Shown here one piece after another: positions 8,211-16,133 of a DNA stretch of 36,172 nt. The stretch spans positions 89,853-126,024 of the forward strand of contig PWUU01000096.1 in NCBI GenBank assembly GCA_003562475.1, written 5' to 3'. The position numbers and the translations under genes were made by a program. The notes under the pieces were generated by a model. That model worked only from the letters and a program-made list of their open reading frames with translations, was not told where the DNA came from and did not search any database. This stretch comes from Dehalococcoidia bacterium (lineage in GTDB: Bacteria > Chloroflexota > Dehalococcoidia > GIF9 > AB-539-J10). Within the stretch, counting starts at the first letter, position 1, and every line of letters begins with the position of its first letter.

Positions 8211-8224
8211 ATACGAGAGGGCTT

Positions 8225-9346
8225 GTGTCGATTGATATGAACGTCGACCGGGATACGGCCACGGCAGCCATGACAGATTCAGACAGCATCCAGCCGCCTC
8301 TGGTGGGTGCGATTACCGTTAACTGGAACGGCCTTTCCGACACCCTCGAATGTCTGGACTCCCTCAGGAACCAGACATACCGCAACCTCCATGTTGTCGT
8401 CGTCGATAACTGCTCCGAGGGCAACGAGGCGGAGCGCATTCGTGAGGCACATGGTGATTTCGCAACCGTCATCCGCACAGAAAGAAACCTCGGATCCGCG
8501 GGAGGGTTCAATGCGGGAATCAAACACATGCTGACCCGGGCGCGCCCCGACTACTTTCTCATTGTGAACAACGACATCAGCGCCGATGTCGACATGGTCG
8601 AGAGACTGGTGGAGACCATGCGCTCACACCCCGAGACAGGCATTGTCGGCCCCAAGATCTACTACAAGGACTATCATGGACGTTCCGATGTGCTGTGGTC
8701 CGCGGGAGGCGTCATCAACCGATGGGGACTCAAGATCCACCGGCAACTGGGGCAAGGCGCAGATGACCGTGCGGAGTTCAACAGCGAACGAGAGGTCGAC
8801 TGGATAAGCGGCGCAGCGTTCCTGTTCACGCATGAGGTTCTCCGCGACGTCGGCTATCTCAACACCTGGTACTTCGTTGGCCACGAGGATATCGAGTTCT
8901 GCCTGAAGGCAACTGCCGCCGGACACCGCGTGGTCTATGCACCGCGTGCCCGCGCCTGGCATGCAGTGGGGGCCTCAGCACGGAAGCTGAGCATTACGTA
9001 CGCTGATCCAGGTGCGTACTACTACCTCATCAGAAGAGTGTTCCCGACTCACGTCTATCTATATCACCTGGCGCTCTTCCCGCTGCTGCTTGCCAGGTGG
9101 GGCATCCTGTTTGCCATACGAATCAGGAATGCCGGTGCGTTGCGTCGATTCGCCGGTGACCTCCGTGGTTTCGTGACCGGTCGCCGACCCAATGCCGAAC
9201 TCGACGCATCCGTCTATGACGCGTGCACTGTAGTCTCATCAGGCCCCGGGAAACCGGAATCTGAGAGCACCCATCCCCGCACCGAAGGCCACGCCTCGAG
9301 CGCAAGACTCCCGGGCAACTCCACATCGTCCATCGACAGCATCTGA
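8225..9346 (+). CDS. GT2 glycosyltransferase, WbbL/rhamnosyltransferase-like
   Basis: A 373-residue GT-A glycosyltransferase: VGAITVNWNGLSDTLECLDS at the N-terminus, VVVDNCS, RNLGSAGGFNAG, the NND metal site at 115-117, WISGAAFLF and GHEDIEFCLKATAAGH with the probable catalytic acidic pair. This pattern is typical of rhamnosyltransferases acting on polyprenyl-pyrophosphate-linked sugars. A hydrophobic segment around 280-300 may associate with the membrane. The last ~50 residues are Ser/Pro/His-rich and unlike the family, as if the end of the gene was altered; that region lies against a possible gene remnant on the other strand. It is transcribed away from the rml operon. The start is GTG, with GAGAGG upstream. 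Confidence 0.85.
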   Translation: MSIDMNVDRDTATAAMTDSDSIQPPLVGAITVNWNGLSDTLECLDSLRNQTYRNLHVVVVDNCSEGNEAERIREAHGDFATVIRTERNLGSAGGFNAGIKHMLTRARPDYFLIVNNDISADVDMVERLVETMRSHPETGIVGPKIYYKDYHGRSDVLWSAGGVINRWGLKIHRQLGQGADDRAEFNSEREVDWISGAAFLFTHEVLRDVGYLNTWYFVGHEDIEFCLKATAAGHRVVYAPRARAWHAVGASARKLSITYADPGAYYYLIRRVFPTHVYLYHLALFPLLLARWGILFAIRIRNAGALRRFAGDLRGFVTGRRPNAELDASVYDACTVVSSGPGKPESESTHPRTEGHASSARLPGNSTSSIDSI

Positions 9347-9453
9347 CCGGCCTGATGAGCACCCTGGGGCCACCGGGTCGGATGATCCTTCACGCATATG
9401 CCCCACCCCCCGGCAACGAAGCCGGAACCCACGATGCCGACTCTGACGCTCAT
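9347..9453 (-). pseudogene. Possible 5' remnant of an NAD(P)-dependent oxidoreductase
   Basis: An ATG at 9453, overlapping the stop of the upstream glycosyltransferase by four bases (ATGA), begins MSVRVGIVGSGFVAGGWGI. That has the GxGxxA/G nucleotide-binding pattern of Gfo/Idh/MocA-type dehydrogenases. After about 35 codons the frame runs into the antisense of the plus-strand glycosyltransferase and no longer looks like a dehydrogenase. It may be the start of a gene whose remainder was lost by recombination, or a chance frame. Translational coupling with the upstream gene is the main support. Confidence 0.35.
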
Positions 9454-10520
9454 GCAGTGTCCTCCTCGTTTGCGCTCGAAGCTCCGCTGACGCCTTCCGC
9501 GCGATTCCGCCTGAGCTTACCCTCAATGAAGCCAAAGGCAACAGCCGCAACAACCAGAAGCACAACGCCCTGCTGGCGAAGAGCCACGAGAGGATGTGAA
9601 CCGAGCACACGCAGTCGCCCGATTTGTGCGCGCGCAATCTCCCGCAGCAGGCTCCGTTCGGTATGCAGAACAGCCGCTGTGCCGGTCGCATTTCCTGATA
9701 GCGCAGCCTTCAGTCTCCCCTCCCAGTAGGCTCGCCTCAGCAGACTGCCGGGCTTCAGCCGATGCGCCCTGACGCGGTGCCATACTCTTATGTCAGGAAC
9801 GTACATGACGGGTTGGCCCGTCTCGGCGGTGACACGCAGCGACAGCTCCGGCTCTTCGCCTCCCATGCCCCGCCACCCCCTGACGCCCCAGCCGGAGATA
9901 CCGATCGACTCATTGAACTGCCTTCCGTTGGCAAACGCCTGTCTGCGAAACGACATATTCGCACCGTAGCCATTGCGCACGGGTATCGGCGATGTGGCGG
10001 TCCAGTAGGTGCACGAGAGCATCCAGTACAGCACGCGCGGAAACCACTCCATGGCCGGGCTGTCCCACAGGGGCAGGATAGCGCCGGCAACGCCAATGGC
10101 TTCAGGGCAGGTCCGGTAGAATCGCCGGGTCGCCGATGCCCAGTCGTCAGCAAGCACAGCATCGTCGTCAGCGAACGCAACCACTTCAGACGAAGCCTCG
10201 CGCAGGCCTGCGTTGCGGGCCTTCGACACCGCGGGAACAATATCGAGAAAGATGATGTGCACCTCGATTGAGGTCAGGGCGGCAAGTCTCTTACGGAGCA
10301 ATGACTCGAGCTCACGTGACTGCTGAACTACGATGAGCAGCTCCTCGATGGGAGGGCTCTGGCGCTGCACGCTGTCGATGAGCCTGCTGACGTCCTCGTA
10401 CCGGTCGGTTGAATAGCACGGTACCACGAGGCTGATTGTTGGCCCCATAGCAGAATCATGTGCGTTGCGGCATCGCGCGCTTGAGGAGACCGCGTCGGTG
10501 GTGCGGGCGTCCTGCATCAC
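9450..10520 (-). CDS. GT2 family glycosyltransferase
   Basis: A 356-residue GT-A glycosyltransferase with ISLVVPCYSTDRYEDVSRLI near the N-terminus, VSKARNAGLREASSEVVAFADDDA (DDD as the metal-binding motif), and a GGEEPELSLRV segment as the acidic acceptor-side motif. A C-terminal hydrophobic stretch (VLLVVAAVAFGFIEG) may anchor it to the membrane. Donor and acceptor cannot be read from sequence. It follows the next upstream glycosyltransferase by one base and has GTG/ATG tandem start codons (10520 and 10517); an internal ATG at 10448 sits right at the domain boundary. Confidence 0.82.
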   Translation of the reverse strand: MMQDARTTDAVSSSARCRNAHDSAMGPTISLVVPCYSTDRYEDVSRLIDSVQRQSPPIEELLIVVQQSRELESLLRKRLAALTSIEVHIIFLDIVPAVSKARNAGLREASSEVVAFADDDAVLADDWASATRRFYRTCPEAIGVAGAILPLWDSPAMEWFPRVLYWMLSCTYWTATSPIPVRNGYGANMSFRRQAFANGRQFNESIGISGWGVRGWRGMGGEEPELSLRVTAETGQPVMYVPDIRVWHRVRAHRLKPGSLLRRAYWEGRLKAALSGNATGTAAVLHTERSLLREIARAQIGRLRVLGSHPLVALRQQGVVLLVVAAVAFGFIEGKLRRNRAEGVSGASSANEEDTA

Positions 10521-10521
10521 G

Positions 10522-11289
10522 CTAGAACCTCTTGCTCAGAAGGGTCCAGGCTATTCGAAATCCGTCGCGCAACGAACGCAGCTTGGCCGGCGTGGAGCGA
10601 CGGCGGTACTGTATCGGTACTTCCCCGAGGTGAAGCTTGTGCCGGACCACTTCAGAGAAGAGCTCCGCCTCGAGGTTGAAGCCACAAGAAGAAAGCCGAA
10701 GCGTGGGCAATATCGAGCCACGAAATGCCCAATAGCCCGTACACAGGTCGCTCGTTCTCCTCCCGTACAGCACACATGCGATCCATGTCAACAGGTGATT
10801 GCCGACGACGTTGAACGTGCTTATCGATCCTGCTTCTCGTGCGCCCTTCAGTCGCGAACCGAGAACCACATCATGACCATCCCGCAGTAACGCGAGCAGC
10901 TCCGGAATGTGCGTGGCCGGATAAGTAGCATCTCCGTCGAGCATGACCACGTAGTCGGCATGTGTCTCACAGAAACCACGGCGCATGGCGAGCGCCTTAC
11001 CGCGCTGTGGCTCGTTAATCACGCTAGCACCTTTGTTGCGCGCAACCTCGGCGGTTCCATCGGTGCTGCCATTGTCAATCACCATAGCGCGAGCCACGAA
11101 GCCCATGGCCCGGAGTGCGTCAAACGGTATCTCATCAATCACAGAGCCGACGGTGGAAGCCTCATTGAGGGCGGGAATTACGACATCTACAGTTGAGTGC
11201 TCCAATCTGGCGCTCGCTCTTGCATTATGGCCCTGGAAGCCACACGGTGCATGCCGATTATACCAGTCCTCTACATCTTCTACTATCAT
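10522..11289 (-). CDS. GT2 glycosyltransferase, dolichol-phosphate mannosyltransferase-like
   Basis: About 255 residues with DVVIPALNEASTVGSVI, MVIDNGSTDGT, NEPQRGKALAMRRG, the VMLDGDATYP metal site, and DLCTGYWAFRG with FNLEAEL, matching DPM1/WcaA-like enzymes that load a sugar on a polyprenyl phosphate or polyprenyl-pyrophosphate acceptor. There is no membrane domain. The start is uncertain: ATG 11289 gives a ~30-residue leader and has no Shine-Dalgarno, a TTG nearer the domain is possible, and the longest frame (from 11577) would overlap the divergent oligosaccharyltransferase gene. A polyprenyl-phosphate sugar donor would fit the oligosaccharyltransferase next door (inference). Confidence 0.82.
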   Translation of the reverse strand: MIVEDVEDWYNRHAPCGFQGHNARASARLEHSTVDVVIPALNEASTVGSVIDEIPFDALRAMGFVARAMVIDNGSTDGTAEVARNKGASVINEPQRGKALAMRRGFCETHADYVVMLDGDATYPATHIPELLALLRDGHDVVLGSRLKGAREAGSISTFNVVGNHLLTWIACVLYGRRTSDLCTGYWAFRGSILPTLRLSSCGFNLEAELFSEVVRHKLHLGEVPIQYRRRSTPAKLRSLRDGFRIAWTLLSKRF

Positions 11290-11456
11290 GGGCAGTTTGA
11301 CAGCAGTCACCGATACTCGTACGGTGCGGGTCGTGTAATGATCCCGGTGACCAGGATCCCCTGCATCCGGCTGCACAGGCAGCAAAGTTCCCATCCACTG
11401 AGTACCGGCTTCAAGACGAAGGTCAGATGATAAGATACTCCAGGAGATAGCCGCCG

Positions 11457-11486
11457 TTGACATATTCAAGCAGAAAGTGTTTCGAT
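11457..11486 (+). promoter_or_regulatory. Possible promoter of the oligosaccharyltransferase gene
   Basis: A perfect TTGACA (11457-11462) is followed at 18 bases by a weak -10 (TTCGAT, 11481-11486), within the 266-base divergent region 11290-11555. The leader would be about 60 bases. A GAGGACGA Shine-Dalgarno-like sequence precedes the ATG at 11556. Confidence 0.3.
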
Positions 11487-11555
11487 ACGTGAGCACGGTT
11501 CGATGAACAGTCGCCGTCAGGCCGGGCTCGCCCCGTTCAACTGCATCGAGGACGA

Positions 11556-13946
11556 ATGACATCGCTGCTGACAGCAATCAGGGCAAGGATTTCCTCCCGA
11601 ATAGCGTGCGCCGCCGCGGTGACAGCCATGTGTGCCGTCGCCCTGGGGCTGCGGGTGATCCCGCGCTATAACATCGTGTTTGCCGGCGACTGGGTGAGGT
11701 TCGCCGAGAACGACCCCTGGTATCACATGCGGCTGGTGGAGAACCTGCTCCACAACTTCCCAAACCTGATCACCTTCGACCCCTTCACCGTCTTCCCACA
11801 CGGGCAGGATGTCTGGTTCGCACCTTTCTACGACCTCCTGCTCGGACTGGTCGTCTGGCTCATCGGCGCCGGCTCGCCGGGCCGGCACCTCATGGAGGTG
11901 GTGGGCGCGTACTTCCCCGCAGTCCTGGGAGCTCTCACCGTGGTCCCGGTCTATTTCCTGGGCAGGGAGCTGTTCGGCCGCGGCGCCGGACTGCTCGCCG
12001 CAGGCCTCATCGCCATCCTGCCCGGTGAGTTCTTTGTACGCTCGGTGCTGGGTTTCAGCGACCACCACGTGGCTGAGATCCTGTTCAGCACCACCGCCAT
12101 CCTGTTCCTGGTGCTCGCGGTCAGGACTGCCAGGGAGAGGGCGACCGACTTTGGCCATCTGCGGCACGGCGACTGGCGCCGCTTTGGAAGACCCCTCGTC
12201 TTTGCCCTGCTGGCAGGTGTGTTCCTCGGGTTCTATATGTTGTCCTGGGTCGGCGGACTGGCCTTCGTGGGGATTATCGGCCTCTACGCCATAGTCGAGT
12301 ACCTCGTCAACCATCTGAGGGGGAGGCCGACGCACTACCTGTCCATCGTGTTCATTCCGCTGTTTCTCCTCGCGCTGGTCATGCTGAGCCCGTTCAGGTA
12401 CGTTGCCTACCAGGACCTGGGCGCGGCCCTTCTCGGCCTCGGCATTTTGGCGTTCGCGCTGATGGGCGGCCTGTCGTGGCTGATGGCCCGGCGTGGGCTC
12501 AGGCGGGTCTACTATCCCGCGGCCGTCGCCGGACTCGGGATAGCCGGATTCGGCGCCGTCTACCTGATCGCTCCTTCGCTGTTCGAGTTCATGTTGATAC
12601 CAGTCGTCGGTGTATTCACCCCGGGCGTTGCCGCGCGGACCATCTCTGAGGTGCAGCCGCTCCTGTCTCCAGCCGGCGTCTTCACGCTGGATATCGCCTG
12701 GCGGTATTTCACCGCCGGTTTCTTCATCGCCCCTGTGTCGCTGGGCCTGATAGTGTGGACCATGGTCCGCGACAGGAATACCGACCGGGCGCTTCTGGTG
12801 GTATGGAGCCTGGTGATACTGGCGGCCACGTTGACTCAGATGCGGTTCGCCTACTACTACGCGGTGAACGTTGCCCTTCTCACCGGTTATCTCTCGGCGC
12901 GACTGCTGGCGTGGAGCGGCTTCTTCAAGCTGCGTGTGTGGGAAACGAAAGAAGGGTCAGGACCGGAGAAGATCAGGGAATCCAGGAAGGAAAAGAGGGC
13001 AAGGAAGAGGGCGGAGCGCAAACGGGGCGCCACGGCCTCGGGCGGCGGATATGTCCTGCCCCTGGTCACGGCAGCGGTGGTGTTCTTCGGCGTGTTCTAC
13101 CCCAACTTCGGGCATGCGAGGGAGCTAGCTGCACTCGCCGCCCTGGGCCCCAGCGATGACTGGCACAGCGCGCTGGAGTGGATGAGACACGAGACGCCGG
13201 ACCCGTTCGACGATCCCGGCTACTACTACCAGCCATATGACCGTCCTCCCGCCGGGGAGAGCTACCGGTACCCCGAATCGGCGTACGGGATCATGAGCTG
13301 GTGGGACTACGGTCACTGGATTACCTACATCGCCCAGCGTATCCCCAACGCAAATCCGCACCAGGTCGGCGCCGCCGAGGTGGCCGGGTACTTGATCGCA
13401 CAGGACGAGCCCTCGGCGAATGAGCGGCTGGAGCGCCTCGGCTCCAGGTATGTCGTAATCGACTTTTCGATGGTGATGGGGAAGTTCTACGCCATAGCCA
13501 TCTGGGCCGGCGAGGACGACTCGCGCTACCTGGAACGCTACTACACCAGGGGCCCCGACGGGGCACTGTCGCACGCCGTGGTCTTCTACCCGGAGTACTA
13601 CCGCTCCATGTGCGCACGGTTGTACAGCTTCGGCGGACACGCGGTGGTCCCCGAGGACTCTACGATGGTAATATCGTACACGGAGGAACCGGGGCTGGAG
13701 CACAAAGTCATAACCGCCGCTGAGTCGTTCTCCACCTATGAGGAGGCCATAACCTACCTTGAAGCGCAGGACGGCCCCAACCACCGGCTGGTGGGGACCG
13801 ACCCGTTCGCCAGCGCCGTCCCGCTGGAGGCCCTGGAGCATTATGAACAGGTGTTCGCTTCCCCTTCGGTACGCGGGACGGTCGGCGACCACACCATCTC
13901 CGAGGTACAGGTGTTCGAGTACAGGCCGGAGGGCATTGGCCATTGA
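11556..13946 (+). CDS. STT3/AglB/PglB-type oligosaccharyltransferase
   Basis: A 796-residue membrane protein with about a dozen hydrophobic segments in the first ~500 residues and a soluble C-terminal domain. It contains the hallmark WWDYG motif (582-586) that recognises the acceptor sequon, the first-loop acidic motif at Asp45 and the ENDPWYH segment (51-57), and SDHH (168-171) in the second acidic motif. These identify the catalytic subunit of N-linked protein glycosylation, which moves a lipid-linked oligosaccharide to Asn-x-Ser/Thr on the outer membrane face. The length resembles archaeal AglB rather than Campylobacter PglB (~710). A lysine/arginine-rich cytoplasmic loop is seen near 465-495. 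The neighbouring glycosyltransferases and rml genes could supply its glycan donor. Confidence 0.9.
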   Translation: MTSLLTAIRARISSRIACAAAVTAMCAVALGLRVIPRYNIVFAGDWVRFAENDPWYHMRLVENLLHNFPNLITFDPFTVFPHGQDVWFAPFYDLLLGLVVWLIGAGSPGRHLMEVVGAYFPAVLGALTVVPVYFLGRELFGRGAGLLAAGLIAILPGEFFVRSVLGFSDHHVAEILFSTTAILFLVLAVRTARERATDFGHLRHGDWRRFGRPLVFALLAGVFLGFYMLSWVGGLAFVGIIGLYAIVEYLVNHLRGRPTHYLSIVFIPLFLLALVMLSPFRYVAYQDLGAALLGLGILAFALMGGLSWLMARRGLRRVYYPAAVAGLGIAGFGAVYLIAPSLFEFMLIPVVGVFTPGVAARTISEVQPLLSPAGVFTLDIAWRYFTAGFFIAPVSLGLIVWTMVRDRNTDRALLVVWSLVILAATLTQMRFAYYYAVNVALLTGYLSARLLAWSGFFKLRVWETKEGSGPEKIRESRKEKRARKRAERKRGATASGGGYVLPLVTAAVVFFGVFYPNFGHARELAALAALGPSDDWHSALEWMRHETPDPFDDPGYYYQPYDRPPAGESYRYPESAYGIMSWWDYGHWITYIAQRIPNANPHQVGAAEVAGYLIAQDEPSANERLERLGSRYVVIDFSMVMGKFYAIAIWAGEDDSRYLERYYTRGPDGALSHAVVFYPEYYRSMCARLYSFGGHAVVPEDSTMVISYTEEPGLEHKVITAAESFSTYEEAITYLEAQDGPNHRLVGTDPFASAVPLEALEHYEQVFASPSVRGTVGDHTISEVQVFEYRPEGIGH

Positions 13947-13988
13947 GGCGGCGAGGCCACTGAGGCGGCGCGGCCATTGAGGCGGCGC
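13938..13988 (+). repeat. Three tandem 17-bp repeats spanning the oligosaccharyltransferase stop codon
   Basis: The 17-base unit GGCCAYTGAGGCGGCGM occurs three times in direct tandem (13938, 13955, 13972) and the first copy contains the gene's TGA stop. A fourth partial copy leads into GGCGGC-GCG-GCCGCC (13981-13995), a perfect 6-bp GC hairpin that could act as a weak terminator, although no T-run follows. Confidence 0.7.
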
Positions 13989-14037
13989 GGCCGCCGCCGG
14001 GGCCACACACGATAAGGGAGACCAGAGGAGTCCTACG

Positions 14038-15159
14038 ATGAGAAGCTCATTCCGACTTATCAGACTTGCGGGCATCGATATCGGCATTCATTTCAGTTGG
14101 ATATTCATCTTCGTCCTGCTCAGCGGGTCTCTGGCGATGGCGTTCTTCCCACGGCTGTACCCGGAGTGGGACACAACAACCTACTGGATCACGGGCGTGG
14201 CGGCGACACTCCTGCTGTTCGTATCCGTGCTGCTGCACGAGCTCGCCCACTCGCTTGTGGCCAGGGCCCGCGGCATCCCTGTACACAGTATTACCCTGTT
14301 CATGCTTGGCGGCGTGAGCAATCTCGAAGAGGAGCCGCAGGAACCAAGAGCAGAGTTCACCATGTCAATTGTGGGGCCGCTGGCCAGCCTGGCTCTTGCA
14401 GGCATCTTCTGGGCACTGCTGCAGCTTGTGCAGGATACCCGAACACCGCTGGCCGGCATGCTCGCCTACCTGGCGCTCATCAACTTCATCCTCGCCGTTT
14501 TCAACCTGCTGCCCGGGTATCCGCTGGACGGCGGGCGCGTGCTGCGAGCGATAATCTGGAACAGGACCGGCAATCTCGTCAGGGCAACCAACATAGCCGC
14601 AACGGTTGGCCGCATCATGGGCTGGACCCTCATTGCTCTCGGCCTGATTCAGGTGCTTGCCGGCATCCTGGGCGGCCTGTGGCTTGCCATCATCGGCTGG
14701 TTCCTGAGCAGCGCTGCGGATGCCAGCCGGCGCGAGCTCACCGCGCGCGAGCAGCTCAGCGGTGTGCGCGTGACCGAGGTCGTCAAAGCAGTTCCGGGGA
14801 GCATCAGTCCCGACACTCCGGTGGCTGAGCTGGTGAGCAGCGTCTTCCGCGGGCAGCACAGCCGGGCGGTGCCCGTCTGCCGCGACGACCGGGTCCTGGG
14901 AATCGTTACCGTCACCGACGTCAGGGAGTTGCCGCGGGATAAATGGGAGGAAACGCCGGTCTCGGAGATAATGACCCGCGAGCCGCTTCACAGCGTCAGG
15001 TCTACGGACGATCTGAACACCGCCATGAGACTTATCGCGAAGCACGACATCAACCAGGTACTGGTGCTGGACGGCATGAGGTGTGCCGGGCTGGTGACCC
15101 GTGCCGATATTCTGAACTACCTGCAGCTGAGTCACGAGCTCGGCTTGAGACGCAGGTGA
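14038..15159 (+). CDS. Site-2 protease (M50 family) with C-terminal CBS domains
   Basis: A 373-residue intramembrane zinc metalloprotease. The HExxH zinc motif is His67-Glu68-x2-His71, and the third ligand motif is NLLPGYPLDGG with Asp164. Hydrophobic segments flank both. The C-terminal third (about 238-373) has two CBS-type repeats (VSEIMTREPLHSV, LVTRADILNYL), which usually bind adenosyl ligands and gate activity. Family members cleave membrane-bound anti-sigma factors or other single-span proteins; no partner is encoded next to it. It begins 91 bases after the oligosaccharyltransferase gene, with AGACCAGAGGAG just upstream. Confidence 0.9.
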   Translation: MRSSFRLIRLAGIDIGIHFSWIFIFVLLSGSLAMAFFPRLYPEWDTTTYWITGVAATLLLFVSVLLHELAHSLVARARGIPVHSITLFMLGGVSNLEEEPQEPRAEFTMSIVGPLASLALAGIFWALLQLVQDTRTPLAGMLAYLALINFILAVFNLLPGYPLDGGRVLRAIIWNRTGNLVRATNIAATVGRIMGWTLIALGLIQVLAGILGGLWLAIIGWFLSSAADASRRELTAREQLSGVRVTEVVKAVPGSISPDTPVAELVSSVFRGQHSRAVPVCRDDRVLGIVTVTDVRELPRDKWEETPVSEIMTREPLHSVRSTDDLNTAMRLIAKHDINQVLVLDGMRCAGLVTRADILNYLQLSHELGLRRR

Positions 15160-15239
15160 AGCCGGCAGACCCGGACGGCCCGGCGCCGCCAGGCACAGGC
15201 CTCCCGATCTGTCATCCCCTCGGGAAACGGCGCGTGGAC

Positions 15240-15453
15240 CGTCTGCCCCCCGACCGCAGGGACGAGACCTGAGTCCTTTATCCCATATTAAGTGAATCGT
15301 CGTCTGCTCCTTGGGCGCAGGGACGAGACTTGAGTCCTTCATCCCATATAACTGAATCGTCGTCTGCGCCCTGACCGCAGGGACGAGACCCCGAATTTGC
15401 GTGTGAGTTCGCAGAGTGTCACCATCCGCCCCCTGGCCGTAGGGACAAGACCC
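15240..15453 (+). repeat. Diverged 60-61 bp direct repeats (two full, two partial copies)
   Basis: Copies start at 15240, 15301, 15361 and about 15425. The shared core is CGTCTGC-n5-GACCGCAGGGACGAGAC followed by TGAGTCCTTYATCCCATAT in the two full copies. Nothing suggests coding. The GACCGCAGGGAC core recurs in the hairpin at 22644-22695. Confidence 0.65.
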
Positions 15454-15489
15454 AGCCCAATCGCGGTCACGCGAACAGGCGACTCCCAC

Positions 15490-15947
15490 GGCTGACGGGC
15501 CACAGAGTGCGGGGCGGAGGCTATTCCGGCATCGGGCGACCTGGGGCCCACAGATTGCGAGTGGCGGAGTCTTGTGGCAGCGGCGGCTGACCGGCCACAG
15601 AGTGCGGGCCGGAGGCCATTCCCGCATCGGGCGACCTGCGGACCACGGATTCCGAGCGGCAGAGTCTTATGGCAGCGGGCTGACCGGCCACAGAGTGCGG
15701 GCCGGAGGCCATTTCGGCATCGGGCGACCTGCGGCCGACAGATTGCGAGCAGCCGAGTCTTGTGGCAGCGGTGGCTGACGGGTCACAGAGTGCGGGCCGG
15801 AGGCCATTTCGGCATCGGGCGACTTGCGGCCCACGAATTGCGAGCGGCAGAGTCTTATGGCAGCGGTGGCTGACGGGCCACAGAGTGCGGGCCGGAGGTC
15901 ATCCCGGCATCGGGCGATTTGCGGCCCACGGATTGCGAGCGGGGGAT
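15490..15947 (+). repeat. Tandem array of about 95-bp repeats, nearly five copies
   Basis: Units begin at 15490, 15585, 15678, 15773 and 15868, each starting GGCTGACSGGYCACAGAGTG, then GGGCCGGAGGCCATTYCGGCATC, and ending AGAGTCTTRTGGCAGCGG. Spacings are 95, 93, 95 and 95 bases. Because these are not multiples of three, the short open frames through the array are not a repeated protein. The last copy decays before the tRNA gene. There are no unique spacers, so it is not a CRISPR array. Together with the preceding repeats it fills the gene-free stretch 15160-15995. Confidence 0.8.
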
Positions 15948-15995
15948 GGTTATGTCATACAGCCGGAGGGGGAGCAGCAACTTGGCTTCATGAAG

Positions 15996-16070
15996 TGGAG
16001 CCAGCGATCGGAGTCGAACCGATGACCCGCGGTTTACGAAACCGCTGCTCTGCCTCTGAGCTACGCTGGC
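15996..16070 (-). tRNA. tRNA-Thr (anticodon CGT), CCA encoded
   Basis: A full cloverleaf folds on the minus strand: acceptor GCCAGCG/CGCTGGC (7 bp), D arm GCTC/GAGC, anticodon stem GCGGT/ACCGC around loop TTCGTAA (anticodon CGT), and T arm ATCGG-TTCGACT-CCGAT. Discriminator T and a genomically encoded CCA complete 75 bases. It reads ACG threonine codons. Confidence 0.95.
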
Positions 16071-16133
16071 GCGGTCGTAAGTATAGCCGAAGGTACGCTG
16101 CGGCTTCAACGAGGATGCCGGACAGCTACATAC

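Noticed and set aside
11290-11577. N-terminal extension of the minus-strand GT2 to 11577
   Set aside because: The extra ~96 residues are unlike glycosyltransferases and would overlap the start of the divergent oligosaccharyltransferase gene.
14365-15627. 420-codon minus-strand open frame opposite the site-2 protease
   Set aside because: It is antisense to a protein with clear catalytic motifs, has no family features and runs on into the repeats; long antisense frames are common in GC-rich DNA.
15240-15947. CRISPR array
   Set aside because: Repeats are directly adjacent without unique spacers, units are too long and diverged, and no cas genes are present.
15574-16025. Short plus-strand open frames with similar peptides in the repeat array
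   Set aside because: Repeat spacing is 93-95 bases, so similar peptides arise in shifting frames; one frame also runs through the tRNA gene.
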